Shown: positions 18,207 to 27,314 of the stretch, one piece after another
Numbering within the stretch: the first letter of the stretch is position 1
Layout of the letters: each line of letters begins with the position of its first letter
DNA from: an uncultured delta proteobacterium
GTDB taxonomy: Bacteria; Myxococcota; Myxococcia; Myxococcales; 40CM-4-68-19
Direction: 5' to 3'
Assembly (NCBI GenBank): GCA_903911145.1
Contig: CAIWCD010000005.1
Span: 1-64,000 of the forward strand
Length of the DNA stretch: 64,000 nt
The notes under the pieces: generated by a model
The model's database searches: none
What the model was told of the DNA's origin: nothing
Seen by the model: only the letters and a program-made list of their open reading frames with translations
Position numbers and translations under genes: made by a program

Positions 18207-20450
18207 ATGAACTCTCTTCGCTACTTGAAGGACGTCGGCGATCGGGTGCAGACGGAGTTCCTCCGCCGTCGATCGATCCTCTCGTTTCAGGAGTATCTCG
18301 ACGCATTTCTCGAGAGGCCGCGCGCGCAGGCCCGGTCGGCGGCGCAATATCTCCGCGATTGCCTCGATTACTACGGGACCGAAACGGTGCAGCGACCGTC
18401 GGGGCCGCAGCGTCGCTTCAAGATGTTCGATCGTCCGTGGGAGTCCGGAAGCATCGCGGGGGCAGAGGGCGAGAGCGGCACGCCTGTCTTCGGACAGGAA
18501 GAGGCGCAGAACGCGATCTATCGCATCCTCAATACGTTCGTGCGGCGCGGAAGAATCAACAAATTGATCCTCCTGCATGGCCCGAACGGCTCGGCGAAGA
18601 GCAGCATCGTCGCGGCGCTCTTCGCGGGACTCGAGCACTACTCGCGCCTCGATGAAGGCGCGCTCTATCGCTTCAATTGGGTCTTCCCGAGCGAGAAGAT
18701 CATCAAGGGTTCGATCGGCTTTGGCGAGGAGAAGACGAGCGGCCATCTCACCTCGTTCGCTCATCTCGACGGCGAGCAACTCGATGCCCGTATCGCGTGC
18801 GAGATGAAGTGCCAGCCGCTCTGGCTGTTGCCGCGTGCGGAGCGGCTCGCGCTCTTCGCCGAGACGGTGAAGCCGGACGAATCATTCCACCTCGCGCAGG
18901 CTCTCGCCGAGGGAGATCTCTGCCACCGCTGCCGGCAGATCTATGCGGCGCTGCTGCAGACTGCGGGCGGCGATGTCTTGAAGGTGCTGCGCCACGTGCA
19001 GGTCGAGCGCTTCTTCCTCTCGCGTCGATATCTGACGGGCGCGGTGATCGTCGAGCCGCAGATGTCGGTCGATGCCGACTATCGGCAGGTCACGCAGGAC
19101 CGCAGCCCGGGCGCACTTCCTCCTGCGCTGCAGAACCTGACGCTCTTCGAACCGTTCGGTCCGCTCGTCTCGGGCAATCGCGGAATGGTCGAGTTCAGCG
19201 ATCTGCTCAAGCGTCCGCTCGAGTCGTACAAGTATCTGCTCGGCACAGTGGAGACGGGCGTCGCGCGACTCGCGCATTTTCTCATGCAGCTCGACTGCAT
19301 CCTGATCGCGAGCGCGAACGAGCAGCATCTCGATGCGTTCAAGGAGATCCCGGATTGGCCGTCGTTCAAGGGGCGCATTGAGCTCGTGCGCGTGCCTTAT
19401 CTGCGGGAGGTGCGCGAGGAGCAGAAGGTCTACGATCACCAATTCGTCGCGGGGATGAACAAGCACGTTGCTCCGCACGCGACCGAAGTGGCGGCGCTCT
19501 GGGCGGTGCTCACGCGGCTCAAGCGGCCCACGGTGGAGCACTACCGCGGCGATGCGCGCGCGCTCGTCGAGAAGCTCGCGCCGCTCGAGAAGCTGCAGCT
19601 CTATGACAACGGCCGCGTGCCCGACCGGCTCAATTCGAACCAGGCCAAGGAGCTTCGGCGCACGCTCGCTGAGCTCTGGAGCGAATCGGATGCGTATCCG
19701 AATTACGAGGGGCTCGGCGGCGCTTCGGCGCGCGAGATCAAGACGGTGCTCGACAACGCGGCGCAGAGTCCGGCGGCCAACTGCCTGACTGCGCAGGCCG
19801 TGCTCGAGGAGCTCGCGCAGCTTGTGAAGGACAAGTCCGTCTACGAGTTTCTCCAGCAGCCCGTCGTCGACGGCTATCACGATGCGGAGGCGTTTCTGCG
19901 CGTCGTCGAGGGCGTTCTCCTCGACAGAATCGACGACGAGGTTCGCGAAGCGATGGGCCTCGTCTCTGCGAGCCAGTATCGAGAGCTGTTCGAACGCTAC
20001 GTCCAGCACGTCGTCGCCTGGACGCGCGGCGAGAAGCTCTTCAATCAGGTCACGGGAGATTCGGAGCGGCCCGACGAGGAGATGATGGCCGCGACCGAGG
20101 CGATCATCATGGTCAAGAGCGAGGACCGGCGCGAGTTCCGGCGCGCGCTCATCTCGTCGATCGGCGCGCAGAAGATCGATCATCCGGACGAGGCGCTCGA
20201 CTACGCGCAGATCTTTCCCGACCTCTTCCGGCGCCTGCGCGAGCACTTCTTCGAGGAGCGCAAGCGGACCGTGCGGCGCAACAGCGAGAACGTCCTGCGC
20301 CATCTCGGAGGCGACGGGGCGCAGCTCCTGCCGAAGGAGCTCGAGGCGGTCAAGCAGGCGCTCGCGGCGATGCAGGAGCGGTCAGGGTACTGCGTGAATT
20401 GCGCGAAGGAGGCGCTGGTGCTGCTGCTGTCGAAGCGCTACGCGAGCTGA
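18207..20450 (+). CDS. prkA: PrkA-type serine protein kinase (AAA+ family)
   Basis: 747 residues, longer than the roughly 640 typical of PrkA/YeaG. These proteins carry an AAA+-like domain and a C-terminal PrkA domain, and are linked with stress, nutrient and sporulation signalling. Visible: an N-terminal helical part, Walker A GPNGSAKSS near residue 126, IGFGEEKTSGHL, a CHRC pair near residue 238, SGNRGMVEFSDLLKRP, ILIASANEQHLDAF, and a second YCVNC pair near the C-terminus. The frame stays open leftwards to 16575, but that stretch is antisense to hsp70; the ATG at 18207 starts the conserved part and has TACGAT 6 bases upstream. Sharing a promoter region with an Hsp70 suggests linked control. 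Confidence 0.85.
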   Translation: MNSLRYLKDVGDRVQTEFLRRRSILSFQEYLDAFLERPRAQARSAAQYLRDCLDYYGTETVQRPSGPQRRFKMFDRPWESGSIAGAEGESGTPVFGQEEAQNAIYRILNTFVRRGRINKLILLHGPNGSAKSSIVAALFAGLEHYSRLDEGALYRFNWVFPSEKIIKGSIGFGEEKTSGHLTSFAHLDGEQLDARIACEMKCQPLWLLPRAERLALFAETVKPDESFHLAQALAEGDLCHRCRQIYAALLQTAGGDVLKVLRHVQVERFFLSRRYLTGAVIVEPQMSVDADYRQVTQDRSPGALPPALQNLTLFEPFGPLVSGNRGMVEFSDLLKRPLESYKYLLGTVETGVARLAHFLMQLDCILIASANEQHLDAFKEIPDWPSFKGRIELVRVPYLREVREEQKVYDHQFVAGMNKHVAPHATEVAALWAVLTRLKRPTVEHYRGDARALVEKLAPLEKLQLYDNGRVPDRLNSNQAKELRRTLAELWSESDAYPNYEGLGGASAREIKTVLDNAAQSPAANCLTAQAVLEELAQLVKDKSVYEFLQQPVVDGYHDAEAFLRVVEGVLLDRIDDEVREAMGLVSASQYRELFERYVQHVVAWTRGEKLFNQVTGDSERPDEEMMAATEAIIMVKSEDRREFRRALISSIGAQKIDHPDEALDYAQIFPDLFRRLREHFFEERKRTVRRNSENVLRHLGGDGAQLLPKELEAVKQALAAMQERSGYCVNCAKEALVLLLSKRYAS

Positions 20451-20489
20451 TCGCGCGCTGCGGAATCGATGCGCCGATGACCTGCGATG

Positions 20490-21899
20490 CTAATGCGCAG
20501 CGGCCTTCACTCCTGGCCGCGGCAGCGTCTCGGGCATCTGCGCGAGCGACCAGGCGGCCCACGCAACGGCGGCCGTGCTCTCCGCGAGTTCGCGCGGATT
20601 GACCTTGTCGAGCGTGTCGGCGGCGGAGTGGTGCACGTCGAAGTAGTGCGTGCCGTCCTGGATCAGCTCGAGAACGGGGGGCGCGTCTGGGAGTTGCTGC
20701 AGAGGATACAGATCCGTTCCCGCGCGATCTCCGACGACGACCGTGCTGCAGGAGAGAGCCTCGAGCGGTTGCATCCACGGCTGGAGCAGCGCGACTGCCG
20801 CGGCTCCCGAGTTGAGGCTCCACGATTGAGGTGCGCCCGCGCCGCTGTCGCACTCGAGCGCCGCGACGTGATGCTTCACCTCATCCTCGTGCGCCTTCGC
20901 GTAGGCGAGCGCACCGCGAATTCCATTCTCCTCATTCATGAAGAGCACCGCGCGCACCGTTCTCCTCGGCGGCGTCGGCAGGTGCGCGAGCAGACGCAGC
21001 GCCTCCATCACCATCACGACACCAGCGCCGTCGTCGACCGCGCCCTGCGCGAGATCCCACGAGTCGAGGTGTGCGCCGAGCAGGACGATCTCCTCTGGCT
21101 TCTCGCTCCCACGCAACTCGGCCACCACGTTGAACGACGGCGTATCGGGCAGCGTCTTGCAGCCGAGTTCGAGGTGCACGGAGACCGGGCCTTGCGAAAG
21201 CAGGCGGTGGAGCAGTTGCGCGTCCTCCGTGGAGACCGCTGCGCCTGGGATGGTCGCGACGGAGGGGTCGGTCTTCATGAGGCCCGTGTGCGGCGAGCGC
21301 AGCGAAGCGGTCGCGAGCGAACGCACGAGCACGCCGACAGCGCCCAGCCTCGCCGCGGCGAGCGGTCCGGTCGAGCGCAACGACGCGAATTCGCCGTAGT
21401 CGTGCGCGACCGACATGGTGTGTTGGAAGAGAACGATCTTGCCGCGGACCTTCTCTCCGAGCGCCGCGAGTTCGTCGAGCGAGTGGAGTTCGATGAGCGG
21501 CGCGGTGATGCCGCCGGGCGGCGTGCCCGCTGAGCCTCCGAGCGCGGTGATGGAGAGTGGCAGAGGCGCGACAGTGGCGGGCGAGACGACCTCGGCCTTC
21601 TCGGTGCCGCGAACCCAATGAGGGACAAGAACTGGCTCGAGGTGAACCGCCGCGCCGTCCTCGCGAAAACGCTTTTCCGCCCAGGTGATGGCCGCGGCCG
21701 CCCCAGCGGAACCGGAGAGGCGCGGGCCGATTCCGTCGGTCAACTCGGCAAGTCGCTTCATCGCGCCGCCATCGCTGATTGCGCCGCCGATGATTGCCGG
21801 TGCCTGCTGCAGTGGGTCGGCCGCGACGCTGTTCGCTGCGCGTGCTTCCATCGACGCGAAGAGCAGGGTGGCGACGAGAGCGGACGTGGGACGCGGCAC
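20490..21899 (-). CDS. Secreted M28 family metallopeptidase
   Basis: 469 residues from the GTG at 21899, which gives a clean signal peptide (PRPTSALVATLLFASMEARA) and has GAGG about 10 bases upstream. A longer frame from 22037 adds a non-signal-like Arg/Pro-rich stretch. M28 enzymes are di-zinc aminopeptidases or carboxypeptidases. A PA-type insert (about 120-250) precedes the catalytic part: GAHLDSWD, QGAVDDGAG, FMNEENG (catalytic Glu pair), ECDSGAG and VHHSAADTLD supply the expected ligands in order. Probably periplasmic or exported. It is convergent with prkA (39 bases apart). Confidence 0.9.
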   Translation of the reverse strand: MPRPTSALVATLLFASMEARAANSVAADPLQQAPAIIGGAISDGGAMKRLAELTDGIGPRLSGSAGAAAAITWAEKRFREDGAAVHLEPVLVPHWVRGTEKAEVVSPATVAPLPLSITALGGSAGTPPGGITAPLIELHSLDELAALGEKVRGKIVLFQHTMSVAHDYGEFASLRSTGPLAAARLGAVGVLVRSLATASLRSPHTGLMKTDPSVATIPGAAVSTEDAQLLHRLLSQGPVSVHLELGCKTLPDTPSFNVVAELRGSEKPEEIVLLGAHLDSWDLAQGAVDDGAGVVMVMEALRLLAHLPTPPRRTVRAVLFMNEENGIRGALAYAKAHEDEVKHHVAALECDSGAGAPQSWSLNSGAAAVALLQPWMQPLEALSCSTVVVGDRAGTDLYPLQQLPDAPPVLELIQDGTHYFDVHHSAADTLDKVNPRELAESTAAVAWAAWSLAQMPETLPRPGVKAAAH

Positions 21900-22109
21900 A
21901 GGAGACCTCGAACTTGCGCAAAGGGGACGCCGAGGCCTGACGCCATCGGCCTCTCGCCGCGCCTGCCACGGAATGACTCCGGACGCAAGCGGTCGGCAGC
22001 CCGTCGGTGGAAGTCCGATTGCGTTTCCGCTTGGCATCCTGTTACACCCCGCCGCGATTCAAGGTGCGTCGCCAAGCCGTCAGTCCTGCCAAGCGGAAGG
22101 AGAACGCCA

Positions 22110-22442
22110 GTGGACGATCTGCGCGCAGCGATTCATGAGTCGTGGAGCCGAGCGGTGCTTGCGGCCAGCACGGTCGAGGAGCACGCACAGGCGCTGGTCG
22201 GCACGATCGGCGAGCGGGCGGCCCTTGCGCCGGAGCAGGCGAAGCATCTCGCGGCCGATTTCGCCGTGCGGATCGAAGAGCACCGCAAGACTCTGACGGG
22301 CGAGGTCCAGCGGGCCGTGCGTACCGCAGTCGAGCGCGTGCGCCTTCCCGCGCGGACGGATCTCAAGAAGATGTCGGAGAAGCTGGACGCGCTCGAGGCC
22401 CGCCTGGGCCAGATCGAGCGCAACGCACGGAAGGGCGAATGA
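22110..22442 (+). CDS. Phasin-like helical protein
   Basis: 110 residues, entirely helical in appearance. The C-terminal half (RVRLPARTDLKKMSEKLDAL followed by EARLGQIE) resembles the end of granule-associated phasin-type proteins (PF05597-like), where a P-T/R-x-D turn precedes a leucine-zipper helix. Such proteins coat polyester granules or act as helical scaffolds. GGAAGGAG ends 7 bases before the GTG at 22110. A longer frame from 21618 runs through the divergent promoter region and M28 gene and is not used. Its stop overlaps the next gene (ATGA). Confidence 0.6.
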   Translation: MDDLRAAIHESWSRAVLAASTVEEHAQALVGTIGERAALAPEQAKHLAADFAVRIEEHRKTLTGEVQRAVRTAVERVRLPARTDLKKMSEKLDALEARLGQIERNARKGE

Positions 22443-23113
22443 GGAGCGGCGCGGCGCTCTGCGCGCTGGCGTTCGCTGCAGTCGCGGGGCTGTCCTGTGT
22501 CGCGCTCGAGCCGCACGACAGTTCACGTGCGACCACTCCCTCCTCTGGCTCCTCGCACCAGGCGCCGGCCTCGCTGTCGATGGACCCGCGCAAGCTTGAT
22601 GCGCTCGTCGCTCGAGTGGCGCCGGACCTCGACGATGCCCTGCGCGCCCGCCTGGTGATCGCGTTGATGTCCGAGGCTTCACTCGACGGCTACGATCCGA
22701 TCTTTCTCGCCGCGCTGGTCGGCGTCGAGAGCCGCTGGCACACGCGCGCTGAGAGCGCCCGCGGAGCGCGTGGCCTCCTGCAGCTCAAGCCGAGCACGTT
22801 CGCCTGGATCTCCTCGCGCGAACCGGACGTCGGCGGAGAGGATCTCGAGACAGGCGATGATCCGGTCGTCGATGTGCGGCTCGCCATCCGCTATTTCAAC
22901 TGGCTCGAGCGCAGCTTCTCGAGCCGCGACGCTGCGCTCATGGCCTACAACGCCGGGCCGCGCCGCATGCGCCAGCACCTGCGCGCGGGCGACATCCCCG
23001 AGCGCCTCCACGCCTATCCGCAGAAGGTTCGGCACGAGTATGAGCGGCTGCTGCGGATCGAAGAGCAGAGCGAGCACGAACTCGCCGGCATGCTCCTCGC
23101 GCGCGTTCCCTGA
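22439..23113 (+). CDS. Lytic transglycosylase (SLT domain), exported
   Basis: 224 residues. A signal peptide (ALCALAFAAVAGLSC) may end in a weak lipobox with Cys near residue 20. The SLT domain (about 80-190) shows LVGVESRWHTRAES, with Glu of the ES motif as general acid, GARGLLQLKPSTF (family GLLQ/GLMQ motif) and LMAYNAGP. These enzymes cleave peptidoglycan to 1,6-anhydro-muropeptides in the periplasm. The ATG at 22439 overlaps the phasin-like stop, so it is translationally coupled to it. A 38-residue Ser/Thr/Pro-rich linker separates signal and domain. Confidence 0.9.
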   Translation: MRSGAALCALAFAAVAGLSCVALEPHDSSRATTPSSGSSHQAPASLSMDPRKLDALVARVAPDLDDALRARLVIALMSEASLDGYDPIFLAALVGVESRWHTRAESARGARGLLQLKPSTFAWISSREPDVGGEDLETGDDPVVDVRLAIRYFNWLERSFSSRDAALMAYNAGPRRMRQHLRAGDIPERLHAYPQKVRHEYERLLRIEEQSEHELAGMLLARVP

Positions 23114-23134
23114 CGGCGTGGCGCGCTCGAATCG

Positions 23135-23515
23135 CTACCGCTGCAAGCGACTCCGCTCGTCGCGCAGCTTGTCGTCGCGAACGGCGGAGAGGAGCGCGTC
23201 GAGTTCGACTGGTTTGCGCAGCCAGCCGGCGACATCCGGGAGCGGGTTTCGCTCGTCTGCGGAGAGAACGACCACCGGGATCTCCGCGAGGCGCGGATCG
23301 TCGAGCTGCGCACGGCGGAACTCGAGGCCTCCCATCCCAGGCATGGAGAGATCGAGCAGAATCAGCTGCGGGATCTCGCCGGCTCGCAGCAGCGTGAGGG
23401 CCTCGTCTCCATCGCGCGCCAGACGCACGCGGTAGCCCTCGTCCCGCAGCACATCCCCGAGCGTCTCGCGGATCCCGCGGTCGTCATCGACGACAAAGAT
23501 CTCCGGATGAGACAT
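23135..23515 (-). CDS. Single-domain (CheY-like) response regulator
   Basis: 126 residues, a receiver domain only: IFVVDDDRGIRE (acidic pocket), LILLDLSMPGMGG (phosphorylated Asp near residue 55), VVVLSADE and WLRKPVEL (switch Lys). With no output domain it would act by protein contact or as a phosphorelay carrier. The ATG at 23515 has AGGGGGGAG 3-4 bases upstream; a longer frame to 24670 is antisense to the M61 gene. The GAF histidine kinase at 25412 is a possible partner. It is divergent from M61 across a spacer with a 15-bp tandem repeat. Confidence 0.88.
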   Translation of the reverse strand: MSHPEIFVVDDDRGIRETLGDVLRDEGYRVRLARDGDEALTLLRAGEIPQLILLDLSMPGMGGLEFRRAQLDDPRLAEIPVVVLSADERNPLPDVAGWLRKPVELDALLSAVRDDKLRDERSRLQR

Positions 23516-23528
23516 CGCTCCCCCCTTC

Positions 23529-23558
23529 TGTTGCGCATTCAACTGTTGCGCATTTAAC
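23529..23558. promoter_or_regulatory. Tandem 15-bp direct repeat in a divergent promoter region
   Basis: TGTTGCGCATTCAAC (23529-23543) is followed directly by TGTTGCGCATTTAAC (23544-23558), one mismatch. It lies 14 bases upstream of the response regulator start and 51 bases upstream of the M61 start. Tandem 15-mers give about 1.5 helical turns per unit, compatible with cooperative regulator binding; the binder is unknown. Confidence 0.5.
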
Positions 23559-23608
23559 CCATTCCTCCGTCGTCGGCCAGTCCACTGCCTTGCTACAGTC
23601 CCGGCCCC

Positions 23609-25402
23609 ATGACCCGATACACGCTCCGCATCCGCGAACCGAATGCCCGCCGCATCGACGTCTCGATCTCTGTCGATCCGCGAAGCGCTGCCGTCCTCGA
23701 ACTCCGCGTCCCGGTCTGGACGCCGGGCAGCTACCTCGTGCGCGAGCACCAGCGCCACGTCGATGGGCTCGCCGCCTTCGATGAATCGGGTCGACCACTC
23801 GCGGTTGCGAAGAGTGACAAACAGACCTGGAGTGTCACATGCGCGGGCGCGCGCTCGGTGCGCGTCGAATATCGACTCCACTGCGTCGAGTTGACGGTGC
23901 GCACCAATCACGTCGACGCAAGCCACGCCTTCATCAATCCCTCTGCGGCCTGTGCCTTCGTGGTGGGGCGGGAGCAGGAGCCATGCGCGGTCTCGCTCGA
24001 GTTGCCCCCGGATTGGGAGTGCTGGGTCGCGCTTCCGAAACAGGACGGCGCGTATCTCGCGACCGATTACGACGAACTCGTCGACAGCCCGTTCGAGCTC
24101 GGCCCGCGCTCTTCGCACCAGCAGTTCGATTTTCAAGCGGCCGGAGTTGCGCACCGGCTTGTCGTCTGGGGGCGCGGCGATCTCGATGGCGAGAAGGTCT
24201 CCCTGGACATCGCCAAAATCATCGAAGCGGAGGCGGCCTGGTTCGGCGGGCTTCCCTATCGCGAGCCCTATCTCTTCATTCTCCACCTGAACGACAAGGG
24301 GCGCGGTGGCCTCGAACATCGTCGCTCGTGCGCTCTGCTCGCGCCGCGCTTTTCGTTTGTACACAAAGCATCGTACGAGGACTTCCTCGAGCTGATCGCG
24401 CACGAGTTCTTTCACCTCTGGAACGTCAAGCGACTGCGGCCCGCGGCGTTCACGCCCTACGATTGGACGCGCGAGAATCACACCTCGCTGCTCTGGGCGA
24501 TGGAGGGGCTGACCTCGACCTACGAAGTGATGGCCCTGCGGCGCGCGGGCCTGATCTCGCCGACGCGCTTTCTCGAGCTCTGGGCCGAGCGGCTCACGCA
24601 GCTCCTGCGCACGCCGGGCCGTCTGCGCGTCTCGCTCGAGCAGGCCTCGTTCGACGCCTGGATCAAGCACTACCGACCGGACGAGACGACGAGCAACAGT
24701 TCGGTCTCCTACTATCTAAAAGGAAGTGTCGTCGGATTCCTCCTCGACCTTGAGCTGCGCCGGCACACGCAAGGCGCGCGTTCGCTCGACGATCTGATGC
24801 GCCTGCTCTTCGCCCGACATGGTGCCGCGCCCGGTTTGCCCGAGCGGGGTGTCGAGGAGGCGGCGCTTGAGTTGGTGCCCGGGTCGGCGCGCGCGACGCT
24901 GCAGGCCTGGTTTGAGCGGGCGCTGCGCAGTCGCGAGGAGCTTGAACTCGAGAGTTCGTTCGCGTCCGTTGGGCTCTCCGCGATCCTCCACGCCGCGAGC
25001 GCGAGCGACGACAAGGGCGGAGCGGAGCTCGATCCGTCCGATGCGCCGGAGCCGGGGAAGAATGCGCGGGCCGCTCTGGGCGCGGGTTTGCGCGATCGTG
25101 CAGGTCTGCTCGAGGTGACCCAGGTCGCTGACGGTGGCGCGGCGCAGGCAGCGGGTGTCTGCCCGGGGGACGAGATCGCCGCTGTCGATGGGTTCCGCAC
25201 GGACATGCGGCTGCGGCTCGGTCGAGGCCAGGAGGGGCAGCGCGTGCGGCTCTCGAACTTCCGATTCGATGAGCTGCTCGAGCTTGAGGTGATCCTGCAG
25301 TCGGTGCCGATCGACACGGTGACGCTGGTGCCGTGCACGGATGCGACGGACGTGCAGATCGCGCTGCGCAACGCCTGGCTGGGCGAGCCGTGGGAATCGT
25401 AG
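23609..25402 (+). CDS. M61 family glycyl aminopeptidase with PDZ domain
   Basis: 597 residues. M61 enzymes are zinc aminopeptidases with a preference for Gly and Ala at the N-terminus. A beta-rich N-terminal domain (about 1-170, PVWTPGSYLVREH is typical) precedes the catalytic domain with HEFFHLWNVKRLRP (HExxH near residue 265) and the downstream Glu in AMEGLTSTYE. A PDZ domain follows (about 490-570, GVCPGDEIAAVDG). No signal peptide is visible, so it may be cytoplasmic. TACAGT lies 9 bases before the ATG and no Shine-Dalgarno is seen. The histidine kinase follows after 9 bases. Confidence 0.92.
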   Translation: MTRYTLRIREPNARRIDVSISVDPRSAAVLELRVPVWTPGSYLVREHQRHVDGLAAFDESGRPLAVAKSDKQTWSVTCAGARSVRVEYRLHCVELTVRTNHVDASHAFINPSAACAFVVGREQEPCAVSLELPPDWECWVALPKQDGAYLATDYDELVDSPFELGPRSSHQQFDFQAAGVAHRLVVWGRGDLDGEKVSLDIAKIIEAEAAWFGGLPYREPYLFILHLNDKGRGGLEHRRSCALLAPRFSFVHKASYEDFLELIAHEFFHLWNVKRLRPAAFTPYDWTRENHTSLLWAMEGLTSTYEVMALRRAGLISPTRFLELWAERLTQLLRTPGRLRVSLEQASFDAWIKHYRPDETTSNSSVSYYLKGSVVGFLLDLELRRHTQGARSLDDLMRLLFARHGAAPGLPERGVEEAALELVPGSARATLQAWFERALRSREELELESSFASVGLSAILHAASASDDKGGAELDPSDAPEPGKNARAALGAGLRDRAGLLEVTQVADGGAAQAAGVCPGDEIAAVDGFRTDMRLRLGRGQEGQRVRLSNFRFDELLELEVILQSVPIDTVTLVPCTDATDVQIALRNAWLGEPWES

Positions 25403-25411
25403 GAACGGCCG

Positions 25412-27202
25412 ATGCGCGCTGAGCAGCTCGAGCAGCTGGCGCTCGCGCTGGGCGATGCGCTGACCGAATCTGCGGTCGTGCAGGCGGTGACCCTATACGC
25501 CGTGCCCGCGCTGGGCGCGGACGCGGGCTCGATCGCGCGGCTGACGCCGGGCGGTTCGATCCTCGAGATGATCGGCTGGATCGGCTATCGCGACGACCTC
25601 AAGCGCTATCGTCGCTTCAGCCGCGAGCAGCGCCTGCCGCACGCGCTGGCGGTCAAGAGCGGCACGGCGCTCTTCTTCGAGACGCGCGCGGCCGTCGATC
25701 TGGAGTTCGGCGCGTCGGTGGCGCACTGGCCGCAGCCGGGAGCGACCGACGGCGCGGGTGCGTTGATCTCGCTGCCGCTGCAGGCCGGCGGAAAGATCCT
25801 CGGTGCAATGGGCGTCTCGTTTACGCACGAGCGGTCGTTCTCCGTCGAGGATCGCAGCATCGCGAGGCTGGTCGGCCGTCTCTGCGCGCAGGCGTTGCAG
25901 CGGGTGCAGGCCTTCGAGAGCGAGCACCAGGCGCGCAGCGAGGCAGAAGAGAGCCTCGCGAATCTCGAGCTGATCACGCGGGCGAGCCACCAGCTCTTCG
26001 GCACGCTCGATCAGCAGCAGATCTGTCAGACGCTCGCGAAGCTGGCGGTGAGCGCCCGTCTCGCCGAGTTCGCCACGGTCGATCTCTTCGTCGAGGGCGC
26101 GCTGTCTCGCGCGGCGGTTCACGCGCGGGAGCCCGTCTGGCTTGAGCTGGAGAGTGCGCGCAAAGACTATCCGTCGAGGCAGGCAGCGATGGCGCCGGTG
26201 CTCAACGCGATGCGGGTGCTCGCGCCCCAGTTCGACAGTGCGGATGGACCGCCGCAGCCGCTGCCGGTCGAGCAGGATGATGGGTGGAAAGTCTTCGCGG
26301 AGCGGTTTCATCTTCGCTCGCGCGTGGTGTTGCCGCTGATCGCTGGCGGCGAGCCGATGGGCGCGCTGGTGCTCCTGCCTTCCGCGCTCTCCGGCCACGA
26401 ACTGGCCCCGCGCGAATTGGTTCTCGCGACCGAGTTGACGATGCGAGCCGCACTCGCGCTGCAGAACGCGCGGCTCTATGCGCAGGCCCGCGCCGCAATC
26501 GGATTGCGCGACGACTTCCTCTCCATCGCGGGCCACGAGCTGCGCACGCCACTGACGGCGCTCAAGCTCCAGCTGCAGTCGAGCCTCCGGCTGATCGCCG
26601 AACAAGCGGGCGGCGCGAAGTTCGGCACGATCTCGGAGAGGACAGAGAAGGCGGCCCGCCAGGTCGAGCGGCTGCAGACGCTGGTTGATCGCCTGCTGGA
26701 CGTCTCGCGCATCACTGCCGGCCGATTCGCCCTCGAGACTGAATCGATCGATCTCGTGCCGACCGTCCGCGACGTCTGCGCGCGCTTCGTCGAGGAGGCG
26801 ACCGCGGCAAATTGCGGGCTCACGATGGAGCCGTACCTCGGCGGGCAACCTCTGCGCGGCCGCTGGGACCGAATGCGCATCGAGCAACTGGTCAGCAATC
26901 TGCTCGCGAACGCGATCAAGTACGGACGAGGCTGGCCCATCAACGTGCAGGTCTTCGCGCGCGATGGGCGCGGCTGCGTGCGCGTCCGCGATCTCGGGAT
27001 CGGCATCGCGCCGAGCGATCACGCGCGCGTCTTCGAGCGGTTCGAGCGGGCCGCCAGCTCGAGGCGTGTTGGCGGTCTCGGTCTCGGCCTCTGGATCTCG
27101 CGCCAGATCGCCGAGGCACATGGGGGCACCATCGAGCTGGTGAGCGAGCCTGGAAAGGGAGCGGAGTTCACCATTTCGCTCCCGCTGATCGAATCCAACT
27201 GA
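25412..27202 (+). CDS. Soluble GAF-GAF sensor histidine kinase
   Basis: 596 residues without membrane segments. Two GAF-like domains (about 15-165 and 190-345) are followed by a HisKA domain with FLSIAGHELRTPL (His375 is the phosphorylated residue) and a HATPase domain (about 480-596) with NLLANAIKYG (N box), VRDLGIGIAP (G1), FERFER (F box) and GGLGLGLW (G2). It should sense a cytoplasmic signal and phosphorylate a response regulator; none is adjacent on the same strand, though the single-domain regulator at 23135 is close. It lies 9 bases after M61 and is probably in the same operon. Confidence 0.92.
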   Translation: MRAEQLEQLALALGDALTESAVVQAVTLYAVPALGADAGSIARLTPGGSILEMIGWIGYRDDLKRYRRFSREQRLPHALAVKSGTALFFETRAAVDLEFGASVAHWPQPGATDGAGALISLPLQAGGKILGAMGVSFTHERSFSVEDRSIARLVGRLCAQALQRVQAFESEHQARSEAEESLANLELITRASHQLFGTLDQQQICQTLAKLAVSARLAEFATVDLFVEGALSRAAVHAREPVWLELESARKDYPSRQAAMAPVLNAMRVLAPQFDSADGPPQPLPVEQDDGWKVFAERFHLRSRVVLPLIAGGEPMGALVLLPSALSGHELAPRELVLATELTMRAALALQNARLYAQARAAIGLRDDFLSIAGHELRTPLTALKLQLQSSLRLIAEQAGGAKFGTISERTEKAARQVERLQTLVDRLLDVSRITAGRFALETESIDLVPTVRDVCARFVEEATAANCGLTMEPYLGGQPLRGRWDRMRIEQLVSNLLANAIKYGRGWPINVQVFARDGRGCVRVRDLGIGIAPSDHARVFERFERAASSRRVGGLGLGLWISRQIAEAHGGTIELVSEPGKGAEFTISLPLIESN

Positions 27203-27314
27203 CTCGTCGGACGTCGGATGAGTGACCGACAAGCCGTGTGACGGATGGGCGCAGCGCACCTGCTTCTGCGACATCGACGCGCAGCAATCGCCCCCTCGCG
27301 AGGAGAGCCGACAG

